Shown here one piece after another: positions 36,130 through 47,973 of a DNA stretch of 64,000 nt. Position 1 is the stretch's first letter; the number at the start of each line of letters is the position of its first letter. The position numbers were made by a program, and so were the translations under genes. The notes beneath the pieces are model-generated. The model made no database searches, was not told where the DNA came from, and was given only the letters and a program-made list of their open reading frames with translations. Source of the stretch: Microbotryum silenes-acaulis (taxonomy: Eukaryota > Basidiomycota > Microbotryomycetes > Microbotryales > Microbotryaceae); assembly GCA_003665825.1 (NCBI GenBank), contig QPFY01000002.1, positions 620,001 through 684,000 on the forward strand, written 5' to 3'.

Positions 36130-39100
36130 ATGTCATCCAGCAAAGGCTCCATGTACTCGATCACGCTCGACCAAGCGCGTCGATTGGCGTTGTGGACCGA
36201 GGCGCATCCGGCGCATTCGTCGGGCAAGGTCAACTCGCCGGCCGAGTCGGGCTCGGGCTCGAGCAGCGACAAGGGGATGGATTGGAAGGAATTGCTGCGC
36301 AAGTTTACGAAACACAACCCGCACCGACCTAGTGAGTATGCGAGGAGTTTACTTGCGCGACTGGCCTCCGTTGTTGCGTCGACCGGCAACGTCAACCGTA
36401 CGAACGTCATCGTCATCGTCACCCCCGTCGTGCCACCTCGGATCGCATCAGCTGGACGGGACGCGTGGAGGGAACATCAGAACCAACACATGGACACAGT
36501 CACGAGCACAATGTCACGATCGTATGCTATGATAGTGACTGTAAAGAACCTGGTGCATGGACTACAGCACGCGCCGAGTAGCAAGTGGGGACCCCTGGGT
36601 GGAGGGTTGTTCTTCAGATGGGCAAAGCTCATTGGCTTCTTCATCGGGTACAATAAACCCGAACTACACAAGAACGAACCGCGCATCTTTCGACGTCGGC
36701 GATTGTTTCTCTCGACTTGCTTGCGCCGGCGAGACCGACTTCTTCAGCCCCAGTCCGAGATTCGCAGATACTGACTCGCCTGAACACCCCTTCCCCCCAC
36801 AGTCACCGCTGCTACAGCACAAACCGACCAATTGCTTCACTCGTTGCTCGCCCGCGCTGCAGCAGCTTCGTCCTACTCGCCCTCGACCTCGCACGCGCTC
36901 GACAACCCAGGTCAAGCCCCTGCGTGGCCCCCACTTGTCCGAATCGACGACCGGCCCGACATCTTGGCTTCCCTCGCCGCTCTCGAAGCCGCTCTCCGAC
37001 ACAGCCAGGGTAAGGACGTCGAACGCAACTCGGCAGCCATCGTCAGCGCGTATGGCTTGTACTCGGTCGGAGAATTCGATCGCGCCGCCAATGAGCTTAA
37101 GCAGGTCGACAAGGGGTTGCCCAGTGCGGGCGACTTTGAGGCGTACGACTTGACCCTGAGGGTACTCGCGAACGCAACCGAAGGTTAGTCTTATCCTTTC
37201 ATCCGCTTTGCTCCAGAAAGGACCCTGAGTCGAGTTGGCTTTTGCAGGATTCGCACTCGAGCGACTTGGAAAGGACGACGATGCGATCGCGGCGTACACT
37301 CGAGCCGCCAAAATTTACGAAGATGCGTGTGCCGTCCTGTCGGCGAGGAACTCGCCTATGGATGACGTCGAATTGCACGTTGTCGGCGAGGCCGCACTTT
37401 ACCGTCTCTGCGTCCACTCCAAGGCGAAGAGGTGAGGAGCTCCCATTGATAGTGCGCTATTGACGGACTCGGAGCTGATTCATGCGTTGGGAGCTTTACT
37501 CGCAGTGACCCACGCGTCGCCTACGCTCACCATCGCCTTTACATTCGCCGCGCCACAACCATCAGTGCAGCACAAAAAAACCCGTCTCGTCGCGCGCCGT
37601 CGACCGAATTGTTCCCGGGGAGCAAAGCGCTCGTGATTCAACGCGGGTTCCGACATTTGATGAAGCAGACAGGCCAGTACGAGGCGCCTTCGTCGGGGTC
37701 GTCGCAAGAGGCAAATCTGAGGTCATCGACGTCGTTGCCCAAGGCTGGGGAGGTCAATAAGCCTTACCTCATATTCTTGGATGAGGTCGCTGAAGGATGG
37801 CGCAGGAATGGCGCAGGTCGAGATGGGGCTGCTGAAGTGGTCGAGGTAAGTCGGGACACTCGTATCTGTCATTACTGGGACACCTTATTCACCCAAGCGG
37901 ACACATCTCATCCCAGGTCATGTACAACGCTTTGACGCACACGTTCCAATCCCATCGACTGCTGCGCCATCTCGCTCGAGCGCTCGTCGCCCTCGGTCAA
38001 TACGACGAGGCCGGCAAAGCCGTTCGCCTGTACTTTGAGTTGTGGAACAAAGCGCGGGAAACAGACGCAGCCCAGGTCGCCAAGGATATCCGTCGTTTGC
38101 GAGGCGACTCGGCCCCTCAACTCGAACACCACGATGATCGAGAGGACCGCTACGCCAACGACTTTGATACGGATCGCGATTTCGTCGAGACCACTGCATG
38201 GGGATCGCGCTTGTTCTGCAAGTACATTAACGACCCCAAATTCGGTTTGGAGTTGGCCAAGAGGGCCAGGGAGATTTTTGACGAGAAGAAGGACCGTCAA
38301 CTGACCGAGGACAAGGTCGCTTTGAGTAAGATAGAACGAGCATGCGGTGTCGCGCTTGGTGCTTTGACGGCCAAGGAAGCAGACGTCGAATCGCGGCCAC
38401 GCCAACATGCCGAGGCCCTGAAGCATCTCGAAACGGCAGCTCAACTCAATCCCAACTCATGGGAAACGCTCTACCACCTCGCGTACCAACTCGCCGAATT
38501 GCGTCAAATCGACCCTGCTTTGGATCGCGCTCGACAGGCAGCGGCACTCAACAACTCGAGCAAGGAGGTCTGGCACTTGCTCGGTCTGCTCGTCGCTGCT
38601 CAAAAGGATCTCGGTGCGGCCTTGCAAGTCATCGAGACCTCGCTCGACGACGACGACGAAGACGAAGAGGATGAGATTGGGGTCAACGGGGTCCGAAATG
38701 GTCAGCCCAAATCCAACTCAATCGAGAACGGTCTGGATCGCTTCGAGTTTTCGAGCGATGATACCCAACGATTGCAGGTCGAGTTCTCGATGCGCATGAC
38801 GCGTAACGTCGTCATCGAAGCAATGGAAGGACCCGAGGCCGCTCTGATCGATCAGCAACAACTTCTGGCTGATTTCTCGAAATCATTCGCCCAAGTCCGC
38901 GATGCGCCTGAGCTCAAGATCGTCGCTGACGCGTTACCGATCGACACGTCGAACGGCGCTCCTTTGGCTCGACGAAAGAGCATCTCGCTGGGCCGAGCGA
39001 GGAGTATCCGAGGTGGTGTGACGGGCAACGACGAGGCCGATTTCGTAGCCGCCCCTGCTCCGTCCGTTTCGATGAATCCCCGAGCGACCAAGGTGCTCGT

Positions 39101-39599
39101 CGACATATGGCTCATGTCCGCCGCTTCATACCGACGAGCGCACAAGCTCGAAGACTCTCGAGGCGCCATCGCCGAAGCCGAAGCTCTGAACCCTAACGAT
39201 GCCGATGTGTGGACCCAATTGGCCTTGTACCGTTTAGCCAAGAACGAACTGAAGGCCGCTCGATCCTGCCTCATCAAGGCGCTGTCATTTCAATCCGACC
39301 ATGTCCCCGCCGTCATCCTCTTGGCCCGAGTCTATCTCGCAGACCCCGTGCCTTCCTCAACGACAACTTCCCCGACACCCACGGCGACTACGAACCCCAA
39401 ACTTCCCTTTGCCGAAGCACTCCTCGACACCCTGACGAAACGTTACGGATGGGACGTCCCCGAAGCGTGGTTCGAACTTTCGAAATGCTACAAGGGAAGC
39501 GGGCGCACGGAGCGAGAGAAGGAATGCCTCGTTTGGGCGTTGCAGTTAGAAGAAACGAGAAGTATTCGTTCGCTTTCGGCTATACCCAGGTTGCTCTAA
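36130..39599 (+). CDS. YPP1: YPP1/TTC7-like TPR scaffold of the plasma-membrane PI4-kinase complex
   Basis: Ypp1/TTC7 holds the Stt4/PI4KIIIalpha kinase with Efr3 at the plasma membrane. Exon 1 (36130-36331, MSSSKGSMYSITLDQARRLA) is followed by a ~470-base intron, then ITAATAQTDQLLHSLLARAA, AANELKQVDKGLPSAGDFEA, FALERLGKDDDAIAAYTRAA, DPRVAYAHHRLYIRRA, and the large last exon to 39599. TPR helices run through HLARALVALGQYDEAGKAVR, HLETAAQLNPNSWETLYHLA, HLLGLLVAAQKDLGAALQVI, KVLVDIWLMSAASYRRAHKL, IAEAEALNPNDADVWTQLAL and AEALLDTLTKRYGWDVPEAW. An acidic patch (DDDDEDEEDE) and an Arg/Ser stretch interrupt the repeats. The C-terminal TPR block after KVLVDIWLMSA is the most family-typical part. Confidence 0.85.
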
Positions 39600-39803
39600 C
39601 ATCGGCTTATTCTGCCATCCGACGTTAGGTTCTCTGTTCTTTTAATTTGTTGTGGTCCATTAATGCTCCTTTCTGGCTGGGGATCTTTCTCCTGTTTGGA
39701 TCGGAACACAGTTACTTCGTAGTATATTTTTGCTTTTGTTCTTTCCCAGTCAAGACTTCGATAATATAACCCAATCTTACAACATGCCTGCGTCTAATCC
39801 TCT

Positions 39804-41606
39804 CTAACCCCAGTACTGCAACCCCACACCAATACTACGGATTGGGCTAACCCTTCCAGCACACTTCGTCGCCAGCCTCAGATCCGCAACGACGCCCAGC
39901 GAGACGAGGAAGTCCCCCAGTCGACCTTCCCACAAGAGCGAGACGTCCTGAGGACGCAAATTGGGTACGTCAGCATGGGAGGGAAGGGGAGGAACAGCGG
40001 CTCCTTTTCGGTACTGACCGAATTCGTCGACGCCCTCGCCTTGACGACCCTCACAACCTCATCATCGTCCCGAGTCCTTTCCTTCCTCTCCTCCCGGCCC
40101 AACACCCCCTGTGTCCCCCTCCCAAACGCATCCCAACTCTTCATTTTCTCCTTGATCCTCGTTTCCTCCACATCTCCTAAACTTCCCTCTTCTCTCATTT
40201 TGGCGCGATGTCGTCTCGTTTGGAACCATTCCCCACCGACGGTTAATTCGGCTTCGTACGAATACGTATTGAAATCGAATCTACTGGCCAAAGCAGCGAC
40301 TTGACTCGTCTGCACGGCATACGCAAGCGAAAGTTGGCCCATGAAAGGGTTCAAGGTCACTGTCATGACCGTGGGTGGTTGAGGATGAGAAGAAGCATGG
40401 TCTCCGTGAAGTTCGGGATAAGGTATGGTCGCGAACCGGAGGCCGGTCGACATCCCTGCGGAACGTTCTTGGGCGGAAAAGTAGAGCTCCCCACCTGCTG
40501 ACCAACGACCTTTGAGTCCCGTCGAAGTCGCTTCTTCTTCGTCGACGACGCGTTCGCGTACATGCGAAGAGGGGGAGTCGTCAGAAGTCGTAAGTCCGTC
40601 CGAGCCGGAAGCCCCCGACGAAGAAGGACCTCCCGCCGAACTGGCGCCTGAATACCCAAAATTGTACAACCCCCTCGCACCCCACATCCCATCGCCGACA
40701 GCGTACGAATACTCGGTCGACCACTTGCCCGTATCATGCTGCAACTTGAACTCCAACTCGCTCAACCTCGCCGAGGTCGTTGAAGTCGGGGGTGCGTTGA
40801 TGGTCATGCTGGAGGCTTCGTCGTTGGGTTGCCACGAAAGTTGGGGAGGTGCGATGGGTGCGGGCACGGAGATGAGGGATATGAGGCCTAGGACGGTGGG
40901 TGCGAGACGATGGGCATAGAGGGCGTCCAGACGAGGGGAAGGGGCGTAGAGCCGACCGTACATGAGAAAATCTGCGGGGGAAGAGGAGGGTTCAGCCGAC
41001 GGGATTCGCCGATTGTGGGACCCAAGGTCGAGTCGGAGCACTTACCCGCCGTGGTGGGGGTGTTGGGATCTGCCACTCTGGTCCGGGGCTTGATAGGCGG
41101 ATCACATGCATGGAAGCTCTGCACCGCATCCCTGAACCTGAAGCCACCTTCGCTGTTGCCCTCCGTGTGTTGCTGTAGTAGATCGACGGGCTGCTCATCA
41201 ATGACGAGCTGGAGATTGCCCGGTCCAGCGTTCGCAGCCACCGGTGACGCTGCTTTGTGGTGTTGCTGTTCCCTCTTTGTGCTCTGATGCCCCAACGGAG
41301 CCGAGCTGAAAAAGTAACCCAGTTGTCCACTCAACAACGGGTTGACAGGCGGACCCAGCACGGGTGCATTCGCCTGCGCATACGTATTGTACGTCGTCGA
41401 ACCGCTCGGCGCCAACGTTGACAGTTGCAGACTTGAGGCAAGGAGGGAGGTCGGGCGATGCGAGAGGGAGAGGTGCAGGCCGGGGGGGATGGGGAAGTCG
41501 AGCAGGTTGCGCGAGGAAAGCGTGAGGGCGTGGTAGTGGTTGTCGAGCGACCAGTTGGTCGCGATGAGGTGTTCCCGCAGCAGGTACGCGGCTTGTGGGT
41601 ACACCA
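39804..41606 (-). CDS. MDM10: MDM10, mitochondrial outer-membrane beta-barrel of ERMES
   Basis: Mdm10 is the barrel subunit of the ER-mitochondria encounter structure and also helps SAM assembly. The start is ATG at 41606 (MVYPQAAYLLREHLIATNWS); the open frame extends upstream only from GTG. LLDFPIPPGLHLSLSHRPTS and SSLQLSTLAPSGSTTYNTYA match the family N terminus. Beta strands of alternating pattern follow (LSELEFKLQHDTGKWSTEYS, MTVTLNPFMGQLSLAYAVQT, FDFNTYSYEAELTVGGEWFQ). The last exon, after an intron ending CCTCAG near 39950, gives DVSLLWEGRLGDFLVSLGVV and ends SIGVGLQYWG with the stop at 39804-39806. This is the barrel's closing strand, with its terminal aromatic/hydrophobic signal. Loops between strands are long, Ser/Gly-rich insertions. 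Confidence 0.9.
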
Positions 41607-41929
41607 TCTCCACACGCTGGGTTCCACCGGGGCACCGGATCAGCTGCCTCGGTTAAGAACTCCCCAGAGTGGAAGTGGCGACGCGAGTGACGGCCAGTGG
41701 GGACAGGGGGTGAGAAGGAAAGGGAAGAGGCGGCGCGCTCGGACCCACCTTCTCATTCGGCAGTCGATATGTGCGGAGTTGGATTGGCTTATGAAAACTC
41801 ATGTCAGCTTTGCTTCACATAAAGCCAGCCCATGACCATCCACGATGTATGCATTCAATTACAACAAGCTGAAATACGCAGAATACCCTAGTAGGAGCAA
41901 AGGGCGACTATACTTTTACTGATTTGTGC
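41607..41929. other. Intergenic region between MED20 and MDM10
   Basis: Tandem minus-strand genes. The stretch serves as MDM10 promoter and MED20 3' flank. No other feature seen. Confidence 0.4.
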
Positions 41930-42835
41930 TCACAACATCCCTTCCTTCCTAAACAACTGCAGGTACGCCCACGCCGAATGCTTGTCGGACCATTCCCACT
42001 CTCCTCGCTTGTCCTGCTCGGTCGACACCAGCCCAGCCTCGTACATCTGCTCATGATCGGGTTCGTAAAAGTCGATTTCACCCGTCGCGAGCGCTTGGGT
42101 CGGGAACAGGGTCGAGCCGAAATCTCGGATAAAGGTCGAGTTGGGGGAGAGGTAGGGTACAGGGAGGTAGGTGATCTGAGAATGTCGATCATCGATTGAG
42201 TAAGCTGATCATATGGGATTGGACAGCTCTTCGTGTTCAATTCGACGCTCACCTCGACTACGACCCCTTTGGAAGAACCGACGCTGGCGCCACCCTTCAG
42301 ACCAACGGTCGCGATCTTGACTTCCCAATCGCCCGTGCCATTCGGACCACCGACGGAAAACGTGAACCCATCCAACGAAACTGCTGTCGGTCTCGGTGTC
42401 CAATGCACTGCGCCTGAAGGGGGACTAGGCGAGCCGGTCGTAATGGGTTGGCCGATCGAAGCTGCCGAGGAAGATGCCGACATGGACGAGGACGAGAGCA
42501 GAACGCGCTGTAGGAACGCATCAAAGGGAGATACATGCAAGGGTGAGGATGTCATGTTGGTCGCGACGCCCAACGAGTTGAAGGTCCATCGGGTGTGACG
42601 CGGTGTGGTTTCCAAAACGAGATCGTCTTCATCCTCGTCCTCGTCCTCTTGCTCGGACTCGTCCATGGTCGTGTCATCGCCTTCGTTGCGCTTTCTCTTG
42701 TCGATGAATTGTGCTCGACCGGTGGTCATGGATCTCCGCGTCGGCTGAGTCGGATCGTTGACCCAGACAAACACCTTGTCGTCCGCGGTGCCCAACGTCC
42801 TGAGCACCCACATGTTCCTCGACGACTCGGCATTC

Positions 42836-42888
<53 letters not shown>

Positions 42889-43128
42889 GGCTCCGGCTCC
42901 GGCTCCTTTGCCCGTGCTTGATGTGGAAGGTGCTGCCATGCGAAAGGGACGTATTTGCAACGCCCTCCTACCCGTGGCGATGCCAGAGAGGTTCGCGGTA
43001 ATGGTGCGAGCGAGCAAGGGCACGGTCGACTGCGCGTTCGCGGTGGGCCATCGTGCGATCAAAGTCGTTGGGGTGACTCGAGGGCGGGGACCTGTGTTAG
43101 GTCGGTTGGGTTCGACAAGATTGACCAT
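41930..43128 (-). CDS. MED20: Mediator complex subunit 20 (MED20/Srb2)
   Basis: Head-module Mediator subunit. The start is ATG at 43128 (MVNLVEPNRPNTGPRPRVTP) and the stop at 41930-41932. After a low-complexity Gly-Ala block come WVLRTLGTADDKVFVWVNDP, an acidic linker, RHTRWTFNSLGVATNMTSSP, HVSPFDAFLQRVLLSSSS, DGFTFSVGGPNGTGDWEVKI and ATVGLKGGASVGSSKGVVVE. An intron then joins to ITYLPVPYLSPNSTFIRDFG, TLFPTQALATGEIDFYEPDH and SAWAYLQLFRKEGML. The two beta halves of the Med20 fold are recognisable (GDWEVKIxxVGLKGG... and VEITYLPVPY). The Gly-Ala repeat, encoded by a GCTCCT hexamer array at 42836-42907, is an insertion not expected in the family. Confidence 0.85.
42836..42907. repeat. Hexanucleotide (GCTCCT/GCTCCG)n array inside MED20
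   Basis: About twelve hexamer units that read Gly-Ala on the minus strand. The last units change CCT to CCG, which is silent at the protein level. Confidence 0.9.
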
Positions 43129-43506
43129 CGGTGAGGGGGGGTTATGCGGGTGGTACGATGCCGGCGAGGGCGGGAAGGGAAGGAGAGTGAGCTGCTAGCT
43201 GCTGCTCGGCGCCAGGCTTCAAATTGCCAAGTCGTCCTCCCAGGCTCGCAGGTCCTCCCCCACTTGTGACAGCTTGTGACGGTCGATCGAATTTTAGCCG
43301 AGGCGACTCGGAGCAGCTGTTGCCGTTTCCGTGCGTTCATGGGTGCTTGAACATTCCAAACGAATCGTCCATGCTCTGTGGCCTGTGCGTTTGGATATGT
43401 GGGATAATGCAAAAGCAGCCTATATATTAGCGTGCCAGTGCAAAAGCAGCCTATAGCGTGCCAGTTACTAGTACTAATTGTAATAAGTAACTTAGCGCGC
43501 ACGCCA
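43129..43506. promoter_or_regulatory. Bidirectional promoter between MED20 and the PDK-type kinase
   Basis: 378 bases between divergent starts. It contains an adjacent tandem duplication (43408-43464). Confidence 0.5.
43408..43464. repeat. Tandem duplication of a 26-31 base unit
   Basis: Copy 1 (43408-43438) begins TGCAAAAGCAGCCTATA and ends GCGTGCCAG. Copy 2 (43439-43464) is the same with five bases (TATTA or equivalent) missing. The copies abut exactly, less than 100 bases upstream of the proposed kinase start. Confidence 0.85.
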
Positions 43507-45618
43507 ATGGTTTTGAGTCATTCACGCGACACCGGGGCGCGCTCGGCACTCGGACGGGGGCTTTGCCGTGCTTCTTCCGCTTCTTCCTCGCTCCCCCACA
43601 CCTCGTCCGACCCCCTCCGAGTCCCCCACAATGTAGCTGAGCAGAGTGCACAGCTTCAGCGACCGATTCCGTGCTAATGCTTTCCACCTGCTCCCCACTG
43701 CAGGCCCTCGAGCTCGGCTGCTCGGCTTCGACAGCTCGCAGCCACGACCGCGACGGCCATTCCTGCACGCACCAACTCGATCCCAGCATTCTACTCCAAC
43801 AAGGCAGGTCAACCTCGAGCGTATCTTTAGCTATCTCACCCTCACCTCGGTTCTTTCTCGCCCACAGACGATCGAAAAGTTCGCCGCACAGCGCTCGACG
43901 CCCATCTCGCTCAAGCACCTCATCAACTTTGGCAAGCATGGACGCAACAAGGGCGAACAGGAGGAGGGCGAGAAGCTGCTCAAGTCGGGCAATTTTGTAT
44001 GTGTCGCTTCCCCGACGTCCTAAAACTCCGCACTTGGACTGAACCCACTCTGAGTCGGGCAGTTGAGGACCGAGTTGCCGACACGACTGTCCCATCGTCT
44101 CCGGGATCTGCAAGAATTGCCTTATGTCGTCGCCAGTAACCCAAGAATAGAACATGTATATCAGCTATACTTAGAAGCGTTCGAGGCGTAAGTATCCGGA
44201 CTGCCCCATGATCTTCCACCGTAGCCAAAGCCGAAGCTGAGGCCGTCCCGACTGATCCCTGACTCGATCCCTGGGCACAGCATTCGAAGGTTTCCCGTCA
44301 TCAAGACTCTCGAAGACAATGACAAGTTTTGCGCCTTTATGCAATCGACACTGAACCGGCATCTTGTCGTCATTCCCGACTTGGCCATTGGGTGAGCTCG
44401 GCCTCGCGCGAAAACCCTTCAGAAACCTTCTCTCCTCAGATTGGCTCATCCCCTCCGCGTCGTTCATTCCCCACTCCAGCATCTGCGAAACTTCACCCCA
44501 TCACCTTGGTCCCCGCGAAGTCGACCGCATCATGACACGCATGCTCCGCTCTCGTCTCTCCCGCCGCGTCATCACGGAACAACACATTGGCCTCACGCAC
44601 CAACTGCGAGATCGACAACGTACAGGCAAGCATGCGATAGACTTGGATCGTTACGTCGGTGTCGTTGATACTCGAATCCGATTGATTGATGTTGTCAAGC
44701 GGTGTACGGAGTTGATCAAAGGGAGAGGGGGACCGGAGGCTTTGGTGGAGATCAAGGTTGAGGGGAAAGGCGTCGAGGACGAGTTTGCTTATATCCCTGA
44801 ACATCTCGAGTGGGTACCCTCCATCTCCCGCCCGTCGGCATAAAATTCCCGAACTGACACTAGAATGTGCTCCTTATCCCAGATTCATGCTTTTCGAACT
44901 CTTGAAATCAGCCGCCCACTCGACGATCGTTAATCTCGGGGCCGAAGCCGCCTCCTCCCACCCCATCACCATCACCATATCCCACCAACCACGCGACGTC
45001 TCCATCCGCATCTCGGACCAAGCCGGAGGGATCCCGCCTTATGGTGGACTCCCCCCAACCGAACAAGACATCCTCCTTCGTTCCTATTCGACTTCACCGG
45101 ACGTCGTCATCCCCGTTGCGAATAGTCAACGCCTGGACCTCTTCACCTTTGCGCATATGAGGCGTTTCTACCAGCATCATTTACTTGCGGATGAACAACA
45201 GGGCTCAACACAAGAGGTTGAAGAAGGGAGGAAGAAGAAGCCTGTTGAAGGGATAGAGGCATTACGTGCGGTCGGTCAGTTGGAGGGAACGGTGGCCGAA
45301 CAGGTGAAACGACATCGCGCGAGGACGTCGAGTCAGTCCCAGGAGGAGGATGGAACGGAAGCGGAGGAGAATGATGAAGAGATGATGCAGGATGCGCAGA
45401 TGAAGAGTGGGATTGGCTTACCGCTGGCCAAGATGTTCGCCGAGTGAGTGCGAGGGAGCGCGAGCGCGAGCGTTCCACGCGTCGGAGCTACAAACGATTA
45501 AGCTCAAGTCTGCGTTTTCTCCCGTAGATATTTTTCGGGATCGCTCGAGATCTTTACGGTCCAAGGCTACGGATCGGATGCTTGGTTAAAGATCCCAAAA
45601 TTCGGGAACGCGAGCTAA
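43507..45618 (+). CDS. Mitochondrial PDK/BCKDK-family protein kinase
   Basis: GHKL-fold kinase of the pyruvate/branched-chain dehydrogenase kinase family. The start is inferred: ATG at 43507 opens an Arg/Ser-rich, acid-poor presequence-like exon, with an intron (about 43646-43702, branch GCTAAT) rejoining in phase. Later exons give TIEKFAAQRSTPISLKHLIN, LRTELPTRLSHRLRDLQELP, FPVIKTLEDNDKFCAFMQST, DRIMTRMLRSRLSRRVITEQ then HIGLTHQL (conserved His), and FMLFELLKSAAHSTIVNLG (N-box). VSIRISDQAGGIPPYGG (G1), GIGLPLAKMFAE (G2) and YFSGSLEIFTVQGYGSDAWL end the protein at 45618. The N-box Asn is Ser, and the G1 box reads DQAGG rather than DxGGG. Both changes touch the ATP/Mg site. Target dehydrogenase unknown. 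Confidence 0.85.
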
Positions 45619-45777
45619 TCGGTGGCTTGGTTCATGGAGGGGGCTGTTTCTCTCTTGCGGCGGCGTACGATGCAACATGTTGTTTTATTATTCAGGGAGT
45701 GAAGTACCAAAGGGTTTGGCAATACAATTTGACGTGGTGGTATAAGACAATAGCCACCTCCTGCGATCCGATACAGA

Positions 45778-47973
45778 TCACTGCGCCTCCTCGACCTGTC
45801 GTTTCTCCTCATCCTTCTTTTCCCGACCCAAACCACTCGAACTCGTCCCATTCCCGTTCCCGCTCCCACTTCCATTCCCAATCATCGCGATCCCTTTCTC
45901 CTCCTCTTCCAGCAACTCATACAACACCTTCTCCCCGGCATCCGCCACCTCCTTCACGGCCTGTGCGATCTTGCGACACCAAAAAGGCGAGATCAACACC
46001 GCCGCGTGTTCACCGGGCATGATGAAGAGGTTCTTCCCTTCTTCGAAGCCGGACCCTCGGAGGTAAGGGACAAGCTTGCCGGGTACGTTAAGGATGCAGT
46101 CCCCTTCGGAGAGGAACACTTGGCTGGGCTGAAAAAGGGAAGAGCAGACGAATTGAACACCGAGGGCGAATTAGGATTTGTATAAGACTCCGGTTGAATT
46201 GAAACACACTCACAATAGGTCCATTGGGGCACGCACTGATCCATTGTGCATAGTTGGGTCGGTCAAAGGGAACCTGGATCTCGGTCCTCGCCGCTCTGGG
46301 TACGATGGCCCGTTTCGCCTCCTCAGGCAAGGCGCTATTCGGATTGGGTCCAAAGATGACCGAATCCGTCCACCGCAGATGCCTCGACAGAAAGTGATTG
46401 ATCCCCCTCTCCAACGCAAAGTATTTGAAAAAAATCTGACCCGCGGTTCGGACCCTAGTGCGGAAGAAGTTGCGAGGACCGTCGGCGGCGAAGAGCACGA
46501 TCGACATGAGGTCCAGCAGGACCACCCCTGCGATAATGTCTGGTGCATCGCGGAGGATCCAGCCTGACGTTCCACCACCCAGGGAATGACCAACCACGAC
46601 GCAGCGTGCTCTTCGCCAGTCTTCATCGTCGTCTTCGTCGCCGCTGGTCGGGTCGACCGAATCGCTCGTATCGTTCGCCAAACCAAAGCCGTGGCGCCAA
46701 AGTGCTCGTCGAGCCATCGCCACGGTCTCGACTCGGGTACGGATCGCCGAAGGGGGTGAGAGACGCATAGTGACATAAGGAAATTCGGGCAAGATCACAG
46801 GTCTCCTCGTGCAGTACTGCAGGTACAGAATGAAAGGTGTTGGACCGTACGTGCCCGAGATGCCGTGGAAGAAAAGGATCGGCGTCAGACTCTCTTGTTG
46901 AGCCTGCTGAGATCCGGGATGGAACCAGTAGCCGACTCGGTTCGCCAGCTCGGAGTTTGTCGATCGGCCCATGACTTCGAGCTCGGATGGGTCATGCAAT
47001 GCGTCGAGCTGCCGGCGAGATCCCCTCATGAAGAAGAAGGGGAAGGGCCAGGATCGCTTCGGACCGTAGTACTTGAATCCACCGAGCCAGAGAGCGATGT
47101 TGCCCATTTCGGACGCGAACCAAATCGTGACGTAGAAGATGGCCGGATGGTGCGACGTGAGGATCGGTTGGTCGTTGACGAGGAAGACTCTGTGTGGCGA
47201 TCGACCTTTGAGGAATTTGAACTCGCCTCCTCGAGTTCGACCGAGCGCGATCTCGAGCAACTTGATCATGGCGTCAATTTCTAGCCGCTCGATCGAGCCA
47301 GGCTTCACCAGTCGTAGTTTCTGGTTGAACATGAAATGGGCCACGAACCGCTCGATATTGGACCGACCAACGTCCTGAATGCGAATACGGGTGATGGCCG
47401 GGTCTTCCATTCCAAGCGGAGCCGACCGAGCCCCGGGGGCCAGGAAAGCACCTCCAAGCCATTCCCACGGATCTGGGAATGATTCGAGCATCTTGACCCA
47501 CAACCTCCAACGTTCCTCGGCCACGAGGGGCTGCTTGGCCTCGCGAAGATCCCAGTAACCACGAGCGACAAGGTGCCTCCCGATCGTGTGGAAGAACCAC
47601 CAGATCGACTCGATGAAGCACCATCCTGTGACGATGTTGTGCAGGTAAAAGTCGTGGCGTCGTAGGAGGTCGAGATGGTCTATCGGCCATAGTGCCACGA
47701 GCGGATGTACGGGCCATAACCAGATTGAGGCGACTGTCCATGCGAGCGAGAAAGGTGCGATCGAATCGAGGACGAGGAACAGGATCCGCAGTGCGATACG
47801 GATGACGAGCAAGTCCGGAAACTGATGATGCAAAATTACGGTATGGAACGAGCAGCAGAGTCAGCTGTTGCCTTCTAAGCCCTCGTCGGTGAGGCGCTTG
47901 CGAACGGCGAGCCCGGTTTCCGGCCGCTTCCCAAGGATCCGGCCTCGTCGTCCGTGCTCGACCGACTGACCAT
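45778..47973 (-). CDS. Alpha/beta hydrolase, membrane-anchored
   Basis: Serine hydrolase of the alpha/beta fold. Hydrophobic N-terminal segments (LLVIRIALRILFLVLDSIAP and FSLAWTVASIWLWPVHPLVA) suggest membrane insertion. The catalytic half shows LTPILFFHGISGTYGPTPFI (oxyanion HG), CVVVGHSLGGGTSGWIL (nucleophile GHSLG), GVVLLDLMSIVLFAADGP and a C-terminal exon with GDCILNVPGKLVPYLRG, LFIMPGEHAAVLISPFWCRK (candidate catalytic His) and a charged tail. The open frame to 47833 starts with TTG; an acceptor (CATCATCAG) precedes TTTCCGGACTTG. The best upstream solution is ATG at 47971-47973 directly followed by GTCAGT, so the start codon would be an exon of its own. Substrate unknown. Confidence 0.8.

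Noticed and set aside
41611..41613. MDM10 start at 41613
   Set aside because: GTG, not ATG; the ATG at 41604-41606 is used.
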